From: Hyperoplus lanceolatus
Lineage: Eukaryota > Chordata > Actinopteri > Uranoscopiformes > Ammodytidae
Length of the DNA stretch: 64,000 nt
Reading direction: 5' to 3'
Assembly: GCA_026929865.2 (NCBI GenBank)
Contig: CM049400.1
Span: 14,665,001 to 14,729,000, forward strand
Positions within the stretch are counted from its first letter, which is position 1. Each line of letters begins with the position of its first letter. Position numbers and translations under genes: made by a program. A model generated the notes under the pieces. The model made no database searches. It saw only the letters and a program-made list of their open reading frames with translations, and was not told the DNA's origin. Below are positions 16,460 to 64,000 of the stretch, in pieces.

Positions 16460-16798
16460 TTACTCCGCGCTGTCTTTACTGGGCGTCTGCATCACCTGCA
16501 ATGAAGGGAGATTGATTAGTGAAACCTTCTCACTCTTCCTTTTTGTTTGGTTCTGGAACTCCTGCCACTTCTTCCTCACAGCACACCAGTCACGCAGGCC
16601 ACATGGGCTGGAGGGGGACATCTTTTCGGCTATGGCCTGCCTAACACGGTTCTTCACCGTGATGTTCTTTTTGCTCCTTGTTCCCCCGAATAAAACTCCC
16701 CGGTGCTGCCAGACCTCGTCCACTAAGACGCCCATCTCCTCCGCGGTAAACGACGGTACCCGCTTGTTTCTTTTGCTACCGCTTTTTTCCATTCTCAC
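16460..16798 (-). CDS. Harbinger-associated Myb/SANT-like protein
   Basis: A complete 112-aa frame. Basic residues near the N-terminus (SGSKRNKRVPSFTAEEMGVL) are followed by a three-helix Myb/SANT-like pattern: TAEEMGVLVDEV, then VKNRVRQAIAEKMSP, then LRDWCAVRKKWQEFQNQ. In PIF/Harbinger elements such a protein binds the terminal repeats and carries the transposase into the nucleus. It lies on the strand opposite to the transposase fragment, the usual divergent arrangement. The frame looks intact, although its partner is truncated. It could be expressed, but there is no evidence of expression. Confidence 0.65.
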   Translation of the reverse strand: MRMEKSGSKRNKRVPSFTAEEMGVLVDEVWQHRGVLFGGTRSKKNITVKNRVRQAIAEKMSPSSPCGLRDWCAVRKKWQEFQNQTKRKSEKVSLINLPSLQVMQTPSKDSAE

Positions 16799-18044
16799 AT
16801 CACATGTGTGTGCCTATATCCACGGGGTATATATGCGCTAATGGGCTTGATTACTACTTTGATACACTTGTTGCCACACACACCCGCACCCACACCCCCT
16901 CCCCCCCCCACACACACACACACGATACATGCGTAGCCTAATTCCACCTGTGTGGGGGAGACCACGGGGCGCTGTGTGTGACTTATGCGCTGATAAAGAG
17001 GTGGGTGATCGATTCGCCTGGCATCGATTTATTCAGTTTCAGCACGACCGCTGTGGACAGCTCCCACTAAAGAGCTTCTTTCGCTTCAACTTACGCGTTC
17101 TCCAAAGATGGCACTTAAGATGGCCTCTGGGAAACACCCGTATCTTAGCGCTCCTTCTTAAGCAAACCCTTCTTTCGACCCTTCTTTGGTCCCAAAGAAC
17201 GATCGAATCTGGGAAACGCGGCCAATGTGTGCTGGAGGTGGGGGTTGAATGGTTATAGGGGTGTCAGCAAGGGCATGGTTTGGCATGTATGTATGTGGGG
17301 GACCGGAGAGTGACCTTTAACATCAATATACTCTAAGTAATATGTCTTTATTTAATGAATGATCCCAATAAAACAAATGCAGAAAAATATTAATCAAAGA
17401 CTCAAAAGATGGAAAATGACAGGTGTGTCTAGTCCTGTGTTCTGAGTCCCAGGTTGTTCTAGCTGGTTCTGATTGTTCTTTGCTCTGACCCCCAGACACC
17501 AGCTGGCTCTAAGGGTCCTATGTTCTGACCCCGAGACTGTGTTTAAATCTAACTGGTTCTATCTGTCATTTGAATGTTAATTATTGAATATGAATTATAT
17601 GGTATTTTATCAGAGTTACTTTTAAGTTTTTAAAAAATATTTTTCTTAATTGACCAAACCCCATGATTCTCTTACTAGTCCGACATTATTTTTGGAATAT
17701 TTGGTTTTCTATCTAGCTGTCAGGATTCTAGCTGTTACAACAAGTGTTGTTATGGTAGTTACAGAGTGGAAAAAGTAAGTGGATCAGTGGACCCCTTGAT
17801 CTCTCTGGTCTGTCTCAGTTTACCCCACAGCTGGGGTAAACTGAGACACAAGACAACTTTTTTTAAAACAATCATATTTTCACTTCCCTTTGTCATGAAT
17901 ACATTCTACTAATGCCCTTTTCTAGGAAACATCCTGAATTAATGGAAAATGTGTAAATTTGACTGACAAATCATTTCACTTAGAGGGGAGCAAATGTAAA
18001 AAGTGCCTCACATTACCCCGTTCTACCCTATATTCAGCATAATT

Positions 18045-18110
18045 TTGAATATAAAATAGCTTCTGGGAATAGTTTTGTGAAATCTAAAAGCCTCAAAAGG
18101 AGACCGTTAA
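18045..18110. repeat. CES 3'-flank remnant at duplication junction
   Basis: The text around AATAGCTTCTGGGAATAG and AAATCTAAAAGCC matches the 4,960-5,020 and 22,635-22,690 blocks. It is followed after a few bases by GTTAAAGCAGATGTGTCACA, which matches copy 1 at about 9,278. The join therefore sits within the former intron 1, and everything corresponding to 6,960-9,275 of copy 1, including exon 1, is missing. Confidence 0.6.
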
Positions 18111-18276
18111 AGCAGATGTGTCACATAGCTCTACCTGGCTGAAAATGAATTGATGTATCTGAGACTTATTCACTTGTATTAAATGAGTCACTTAGCTTTA
18201 AATAGGCTACACATTGAATATATACATCTTGCAGTGTAACATCATAATTCTGATGCATTCCTGATTATCCTGACAG

Positions 18277-22331
<4,055 letters not shown>

Positions 22332-22609
22332 AACTGTCACCTCTCTTGTATATGTTCCATCAGTTTTTTTAATGATTCAGTCTTGAGCCACAAGCAGTAA
22401 ATGGCAAAAAAAATGCATGACATACTTTGAGATATTTGTTAAACTCATGTTATGACAATAATAGTATATGAAATTAAAGAGCTTTTAGTCTTATTGAATC
22501 ATATACAATGTATGACCCATTTGAGATTTTTAAAATCCATAATTGCACTTTCAAAGCTTTGCGTGTTGTGGGAGTTTAAACTTAATGTTGGGTGAATACT
22601 TTTTTTAGC

Positions 22610-22910
22610 AACTGTATATTTAACATCACATCATTTAAGGTAGATAGCTTCAGGGAATAGCTTGTTTTATTAAATCTGAAAGCCCCAAAATAAAATAAAT
22701 GTATAACAAACTAAGGCTCCTAATTCATGGGATACACCTGCACTGTTTGTTCACATATTTTATATCTCATGGACTATCAGGATTACAATGAAAACTAATC
22801 CATAAAATCCTTTGAAGCTGTTGAAACATACTATTCTATATAACGTACTATTCTTTCATGTTTTGCTGGTTTAACATCTTACCTGACTCAATATTGTCCA
22901 ACAATTTCAT
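22610..22910. repeat. CES unit 3' flank, complete copy
   Basis: Downstream flank of copy 2, matching 4,950-5,190 and, over a shorter stretch, 18,045-18,110. It marks the end of the tandem array. From 22,911 to 24,738 I see AT-rich intergenic DNA with short open frames but no gene, RNA or classified repeat that I can support. Confidence 0.6.
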
Positions 22911-24747
22911 GACGCCATTAACACACGCACACAAACATACTGGCCAATAGTGTGAGGGGCTAACATGGGTTATAGCCCAACTTGTAACCAAAGTTTTTCA
23001 TAGGTCCAGTACTTTGATTTGAAAGATGATAATGGGTTACTTCAGGTGATAGTTTGATCTGACAAAAGTAGTTTATTGGCCTTTATCGCACAGGACCTGT
23101 GTAAGATAATTCTGCTGTGTTTGTATTGTATTCTAGTATAATCAATAATGAACTGTTGCAAAACTATTGTAAAACAGCAGTGAAAGGAGATAGTCTTTTT
23201 GGGTGACAGTTGAAACTGCTTACAAACCACAGAAAACATAAACAGACTTGACCAAATGGTAATTTTCAGTTTTGTAGCTTTTTTTTATTACTGTGAAGAG
23301 CGCTTAAGCTGAAAAGCTCCCTGAAGTCCGATGTGAGCGTTTCAATAGGTCAAACTTAGATAGTTTTTACACACAATCAGGCTTATGGCATGGGAAAAAG
23401 CACAAAGCAACATTTTCAAAGGCAAATTATTGAAATAGCTGAGTACCGAGGGCTTTCAGAAAGGAGAATGTATAAAACACTACGTACCAAATTTGAACGG
23501 AAATCAATAAAAATTAAGTCAATGACACTTTCTTCTATTTTTTGGTGTGCAAATGTAAGTAAAGCTGCAGTCTGATATAAAAAGTGCTGGCCAGTGGTTT
23601 TGAATGATTCACTATAACACCCAGAAAAGTGCACTTGGAGTAGGAAAGCTACTGGGCATCACCATCAAGCCGATAAAGCGACGTACAGACCCTTACTTGG
23701 TACTTTGAGATGCACTTTGAACAGTAAGTGTGTATAATACTCAGCTAGCCAGGTCTAAAGTTCAAAATAAAAATGGAAAACCGGAGAGATTAGCTTTTGC
23801 AGGTATAAAGCCAGGCAAACGTTACGTCAGCCATTCAAACAAACAACAAAATGCAATACATTTCAAAAGGTAAGAGACGTTTCTGTTTCAGACCATAATT
23901 TTATAAGCACATAAAGTGTATAATTGTGATATATATTTTCTTAATTAAATCCAGCTCATGTATTAGTAATGTCATTCTATTGCAGTACGATACATCTTTC
24001 CAATTTATATAACTTGATGAAAAGTATGACAAATGACCATGACCCAAAGCATATCACTGTTTAAGATACCGCTTAAGTTCAAAGGGCAAAAACTTATCAG
24101 TTCGCCTAAAGAAAATTAACCTATGTAGCTACAGGGTTTGATAAGACACCAAATCATCTCTTGGAAATGGCCCTGTTGTTAAGCTCACTCAGTATTCTTA
24201 TTGGACAAATGTATAAAACTAATGCAACTTAAAAAATGTTTCCTTACACATAAATACTTTTGTCCAGTTTTTCTCTGAGAAAAACCCCTGAGATGCTGTC
24301 TTTTTTTCGTTAATCCTGATGATTTTAAAAAGAAATAACAAAAAACGATAGAATGACATGTAAGTAAGCAAGTAAGCGATTAGAGTAAAACATGAGATGC
24401 AGCATGCAGTTCAATATGTTGGGAACTAAAATCAGGATAATACTTTTTATAGTAGAATACATTGGACACATTTGTCCTCTTCAAGCGCTACCAAGTACAG
24501 ACATGGTTTTAGAATCAGAGGCACGTACAGTTTGATTCATAATAAGTGGTAAGAAATTTCATTCCTTTTTCTCCTGCAGGGAATAAATAAATAAATAATG
24601 AAAAGGAAAAAAAGGTTATCGTGACCTGTTATCATGCTGCGCTGGAGATTAAGGTCATACTGAGCTGAGGTGAGGTGAGGAACGGTGCAGATGGGCTGGA
24701 ACAGAGTGATCTAACTAGCTTAATTAGACAGCAAAACCCCATTGTTG

Positions 24748-25329
24748 TAGCCTGGAAATCCAGACCCTGATATCTTGAACGATAGAGGGTCTGGCCACGA
24801 TCAATAGTAATTTCCAACTCAAGGGGCGGCTCCTACTCGTGCATTTCAAATGCCACTGCACGCAGTTGGATAGCACTACAACCAATCAGAGCGATGCACA
24901 AGGTGTCGTATTAAGCCCCATTCGTTTAGCGAACAGCTGTTAAACTGTTGAATTAAACTTTTGCCGTGGTCGGTCGGCAAAACAGAACATTCCACTTACT
25001 TGCTAATGAAAGATTTGAGTGCCGTCTTCCAAATCGTAAAGGGTCGAGGCCAAAGCAGTCTCAAACTCAAACAACATATCCGCAGCCATCTTTGATGTTT
25101 ACTATCACGGCTTCGACGGCGCATGCACGTCACTGTCGTCATCCGGTTACGTCCGCCCCAGAGCACCATACAAAGGGCTCTGGCCCGCGCATATCAGATA
25201 GAACCAATTGAAACGTGAGTCAGGATTACTGGACTTTTTGAAAAAGCTTCAATGGAGAGTGTCCAGACCAACAGGCGCAGCAAATTTAATTTGCCAGCGC
25301 CTAGTGGCAGGTCTGGAAATGCCAGGCCA
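24748..25329. mobile_element. MITE with TAGCCTGG ends
   Basis: About 580 bp with imperfect terminal inverted repeats: TAGCCTGGAAATCCAGACC at the left, and GGTCTGGAAATGCCAGGCCA at the right. It is flanked by a direct repeat, CCATTGTTG, at 24,739-24,747 and 25,330-25,338. A target duplication of 8-9 bp suggests a hAT-like MITE. No coding capacity. It lies just downstream of FBXO31. Confidence 0.65.
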
Positions 25330-25480
25330 CCATTGTTGCTGATAAAGACAAAGATTTAGAACCGGGAGAGATCATGAGATTCCTCAATAGTAACGTAGTC
25401 GGAGAAGGACAGAGGTGATTTTGTGTAAGATGGTTGTTATGATGCCTTGTGTTGTGGGAGGAGGCTTTAAGCATGGTGCA

Positions 25481-30865
<5,385 letters not shown>

Positions 30866-31654
30866 CCGGAGCCTCACCAAACAGGCATTACATCACTACA
30901 ACACATCGATCAGCTGCAGTCGTCTGGCTCAACTCCTCCTCTCCTCGCGAGCATGGGCAAGGACGTTTCTTCCGTCACGTCGTGACGTCTGTGCAGAGCG
31001 TTGCAACGCAACGGTAGTCGCAAATATGTTTATGCTGCCTACCTGCCTACCCATACTATCTATGTGCATACCCAATAGGCCTTCCATCTACCTTTCTTTA
31101 TGTCCATGCTCTATACTATACGTGCATGTGCAAACCCCATTGCTGACATGCAGGAGGAAAATAAGCCTGAAACCGTTTGCTGTCCATCAACCAGTCTATT
31201 TTTGGGTCCAGAGCTGTAGGAAGTCATGTAGGCCCACATGTTCTTGCATAACACATCATAGCATATCATATGGTGGAAAAGCTGTAACAACCTAGTTGGA
31301 AGGGAAAGGCAAAACAAAATAAAGATTATTTTCTTGTTGTATCGAAGCAGCTGGTTGCATGCACATTAAATTAAATCAAATGGTTGTAATCAACTCGCAG
31401 TAGGAATCAGTCGGTGGTGGGAGTAGCTTTATTACTCTGATAAGAAAAAAAATGCATAGGCTATCAATTGAAGCCTATTAGCATAAATAGTCTAGCTAGG
31501 CTACAGCCTACACACAGAAAAAAAAACATTGATCCACTAATCCAGTTCTGGTCAATCATAGGCTACCCAGTAGCCTACTGGCCTTGGTAGGTAGGTGCAA
31601 CGAAAGTTGATCCGTCGTCACGGTAGTGGGGCGGCGCGGGCGCGGCATTTGTGA

Positions 31655-32400
31655 CATCTTGGTAGATTTTTGGTAGCGATAGGCAAACGTGATTGGCTCT
31701 CACACGATTATTTTCGTTTGACCGACAGGTCAGAGGAGGCTTACCAATATGGCAATTTTAGAAATAACTAGCGTCGGGCTCGGCCTTTCTATTTCTCGGG
31801 TGAATCACAATTAGCTCCATGGTGATATCGCTCCCTAACAAGCTACAGTAGCGTTAGCGGTTTCTTAAGTTACCATGTATACCCTTCCTTCATATTAAAT
31901 GTCCACATAAGTCAGTTGTAATGTACAATAGGAACTAAATCAGTAGCCTACGGCTACTTTTTACCTTTGAAACTTTCCTTTTATTAGGTCTATGTTCATT
32001 TCTCCGAATCTCCGTTGACAGTATGCAAAGGATAACGCCCACCTCATGATAGAGCCTAAACTCTATCGTCACAGATAGGGTTCTGCGTTGTGTCTTTTTT
32101 CATCATAGTTGAGGCACACACAGGAGTTGAGCATGGAGGGTATTCCTTTTAGGAGACGAAAAACACGATCACAAACAATCCACAGAATCACTCTCCACTC
32201 AGCTCCGAACGTCAGTGCTCATTGTATCTTGATAGCGATAGCAACTGTGATTGGTCAAATGAGGGGTGATTGGCCGTCAATAATCTTGGTAGCGTGGAGG
32301 CATTTGATTGGTCATATGATGGTAGAATTATTGGTAGCGATAAGCAAGATGATTGGCTCTCGCATGATGGATCAGCTCGACCGACGGGCGACAGAGAAAT
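31655..32400. repeat. Repeated CCAAT-type (ATTGG) modules
   Basis: A module TTGGTAGCGATA-x-GCAA followed by TGATTGGCTCTC and a GACCGAC segment occurs at 31,665-31,735 and again at 32,330-32,395. Between them further GATTGG sites lie near 32,251, 32,268 and 32,308. The repeats could be a small promoter-like cluster or a decayed repeat; neither can be shown from sequence. The rest of 30,866-33,342 holds no gene I can support. Confidence 0.4.
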
Positions 32401-33342
32401 TGAAGAGTGCAGGTTCGAGCCCTACCACTGTCGTACATTAACTGTGAAGGGTTAGGTAGCCTATTAGTGAGGCTGGTGTTGCCATGTGAGGATAATTTAG
32501 CCTACACTGTATTTCCTTGCATGTAGGCTATCAATAATTAACTGTAGTGTTTTACCAGTATTTGATTTTGTTTTCAATAGCCTATAGGCCACATTTTGAT
32601 CTATTTAACTAAATCCAAATTTTTACTTGCAAAAATTGCCATTCTTGAATTTGGGCCCTTGACAATTAACTTTCCACCACTAATTACCCAAATATTCACT
32701 CCCAGGTGTTATTTCAGGTTTGTGTTCATTGTTTAGGTGTTGGTGTTCCTTGAAGGTGCAATATGTAACTGTGGGTGTGTCAGAGAAGTGAACATTTTCA
32801 AAATTATTCTCATAAACAAACTTCGCTCTCAGGAAAATTGGATTGTTTGTAAAAAAATATTCTAGTCTCATGTTTGGTTCCAGGTTCCTCAAAATATTTT
32901 GTTTTGATTTATGCTGATATAATTATTACATAGGCCTACTAATAATTAAATGTAGAGTAATGTTTTGTAAACTAACTTCAGGCTCTGCAAATGTAAACAA
33001 ATCCCCCTCTTCTGGAACTATATTGTGCACCTTAAATGTAGACCCACTTCTAAGCAAACATATACCAGGAAAATAAAAATGTATGTGACGTAACCTATTA
33101 TGTCAGTACATGATTATTCCTGGATTTACCTGTAATGTGTAAAGGGTACCTAAAAAGGAATTTTCTGTTTGGCCAGCCACCTATATTACAGCTTTCATAC
33201 TCCCATTTCAAATATCAATCCATGATTTAAATTATTTCACTGTAGTCACAGCATCTTGACTGTGGGCAAACATTACGTCTAGTTTATAACAGCACCTTTT
33301 TTTAAATAGATATTGGTTTTGCTTGCCAAGGACAAAAGCGAA

Positions 33343-33415
33343 CGAGCTAGCCAGGAGTCGAACCTAGAATCTTCTGATCCGTAGTCAGACGCGTTATCCA
33401 TTGCGCCACTAGCCC
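33343..33415 (-). tRNA. tRNA-Arg (anticodon ACG)
   Basis: A 73-nt cloverleaf on the minus strand. The acceptor stem GGGCTAG pairs with CTAGCTC (one G-T pair) and the discriminator base is G. The anticodon stem is TCTGA/TCAGA around the loop CTACGGA, giving anticodon ACG. The T arm is CTAGG-TTCGACT-CCTGG, which also forms the internal B box. A Pol III terminator TTTT follows about 7 nt downstream. No CCA is encoded and no intron is present. It closely matches the vertebrate tRNA-Arg-ACG consensus from memory, so it is probably functional. Confidence 0.95.
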
Positions 33416-34030
33416 ATAAGAAATGAGGGATTGTCACGTGACTATTTAAAGGTGTGATTGCACATTTTAAGCAACACTGCGTATCCATGCTACAAATAAC
33501 TTGAATGTTTAAGAAACGGTCTAATTTCTGACAAGGTATGGAAATTCAAGAGGAAAAATACAGCTACACTCAATATTAACCTAAAAATCCTCCAAGACAT
33601 CGAGACCGTCAAAAGAAGCTGGCGACTTCCCCCGAAAACTCACAATTCCTGGTTGACGAACCGTCTAGGCATGAACCACTACCTGTTTGTAGTAAGCAGT
33701 CAAACACAGTCAAGTCCATAAAATTAAACGACCACGCATGAATTAGTGATTGCATTTCGGGGCTGACCCAGCGAAGAACTAAACTGTGCCTTGTAAACAG
33801 GTTGGTAGAAATCAAGTTTTTCTACCAAATATTTAAATAGGTAAATAAATAGACGGATTTTGTGTTGTGTAACTTAATATTTTCAGGTTATATTACAGCA
33901 TTTTATTGAATATATTGCAATGCTCAATTGTTATCCTTTACATATCTGTTGACACGAATTTCAAATGATGTAATTGTAGGATACTTTGAGCCGAACATGG
34001 CAACCACAAAGCAAAACAGGAAGTGTGTGC

Positions 34031-34039
34031 TGGCGGGAA
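34031..34039 (+). promoter_or_regulatory. fanci: E2F-like site in the putative FANCI promoter
   Basis: TGGCGGGAA lies about 240 bp upstream of the start codon. Roughly 110 bp further on, an AGCAGAG|GTAAAC donor-like site (about 34,148) may end a 5'-UTR exon that splices to the acceptor at 34,268. E2F control would fit the S-phase expression known for Fanconi genes. This is a motif match only. Confidence 0.35.
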
Positions 34040-34275
34040 TTTCGTCTCATGTTTTCCTGACGGCTTGACTTTTTCCACTTTCACGGACCAGTTTACTAAA
34101 TTAAATCGGATGTCTGTTACCAAACATAGTTAAACGGTCGACAAGCAGAGGTAAACCCGTTACGTTCGTTTACATTGAGGTCCAGTAACAACAAGCGTAC
34201 TGAGTGACAGCAAACGAGGAATCTCTCGCTATCTAAGTGTTTTACCTGTCTCTTGTGTCTGTTTGCAGGTTGCTC

Positions 34276-59731
<25,456 letters not shown>

Positions 59732-59859
59732 TCCAAGACTCCTCTAGGCTCTTTCGCTTTGATACAGACTAAGTTCCTCGCCGATCTTGAAGTTGACTTA
59801 AGCCTCCGAACAGTCTCCTTGTAGTTGTGAGATGAAACTGCTGCTTCTGGCAGTAGCTG

Positions 59860-63814
<3,955 letters not shown>

Positions 63815-64000
63815 CTAAAAGAGAGGTTAAAAAACACACATCACATTCATGATACATATTCCATCATTCCACAGCCCACCAACATGATCGGTGATCCAAA
63901 GTAGCACCGATTCAACCCATACACAGGGTCCATTTCAGAGGACTCAACACTTCAGCTCCTTTTCTTCAAATACATTACATTTAGGTGAATCTGTACGATG

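Larger units (their letters stand above)
15344..17223 (+). mobile_element. PIF/Harbinger DNA transposon, 1.88 kb
   Basis: The element has terminal inverted repeats of GGCCGCGTTTCCCAGATTCG type and is flanked by AAT at 15,341-15,343 and 17,224-17,226, a 3-bp duplication as expected for PIF/Harbinger. Sequence on both sides is continuous in the related block near 6,150, which lacks the insert. It carries the two genes typical of the superfamily in divergent remnants: a HARBI1-like transposase start (plus strand) and a Myb/SANT-like protein (minus strand). The catalytic DDE portion is missing, so the copy is internally deleted and non-autonomous. Confidence 0.85.
14868..18028. mobile_element. 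GGGGAGA-ended element upstream of CES copy 2
   Basis: This is the counterpart of the element at 5,511-6,958. Segments 14,890-15,340 and 17,224-18,028 align with 5,540-6,145 and 6,150-6,958, with moderate divergence. The middle is interrupted by a PIF/Harbinger transposon (15,344-17,223). The right end, CTACCCTA, touches a remnant of CES 3' flank. Confidence 0.5.

Noticed and set aside
32109-32441. 110-aa plus-strand frame in the FBXO31-FANCI gap
   Set aside because: It overlaps the repeated ATTGG modules, shows no recognisable domain and no splice support.

Overview
The window is nuclear DNA from a bony fish, probably a percomorph teleost. It has spliced vertebrate genes, several fish transposon families (CR1/L2-like and Rex1-like LINEs, an L1-like LINE, hAT and PIF/Harbinger elements, a tRNA-derived SINE) and very abundant CA/TG microsatellites. 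No prokaryotic, CRISPR or phage feature was seen.

Layout. (1) 1-4.95 kb: a minus-strand CR1/L2-like LINE, cut by the left edge and interrupted by a fossil LTR element whose interior is a GC-rich tandem repeat. (2) 4.95-22.9 kb: a tandem array of carboxylesterase 2-type genes. Copy 1 (7,912-12,389) is complete: 13 exons, 560 aa, signal peptide, catalytic triad, HGEL terminus. Copy 2 (18,277-22,331) keeps exons 2-13 fully open but has no recognisable exon 1, and carries an L1-like fragment in intron 5. The upstream block of copy 2 holds a 1.88-kb PIF/Harbinger element that is absent from the matching block of copy 1. (3) 25.5-30.9 kb: FBXO31 on the minus strand, 10 exons, about 585 aa. (4) 30.9-34.2 kb: intergenic, with repeated CCAAT-box-like modules and an intact tRNA-Arg(ACG). 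(5) 34.3-59.7 kb: FANCI on the plus strand, 37 coding exons, 1,331 aa. Intron 16 is about 14 kb and almost entirely nested transposons. (6) 59.86 kb to the right edge: the 3' half of POLG on the minus strand, tail-to-tail with FANCI, with only 128 bp between the stop codons.

Exon models were built by hand from GT/AG sites, reading-frame phase and recalled similarity to human CES2, FBXO31, FANCI and POLG. The summed CDS of each model is a multiple of three. FANCI is the DNA interstrand-crosslink repair partner of FANCD2, POLG is the mitochondrial DNA polymerase, FBXO31 is an SCF ubiquitin-ligase receptor and CES2 enzymes are ER-lumen esterases. No shared pathway operon is implied.

I found no convincing new biological system. 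The most interesting points are structural: a CES2 copy without a first exon but with open downstream exons, a patchwork of near-identical and diverged stretches between the two CES copies, a LINE tail that forms the 3' splice-site context of FANCI exon 17, three FANCI donor sites abutting microsatellites, and a GC-AG intron in FBXO31.
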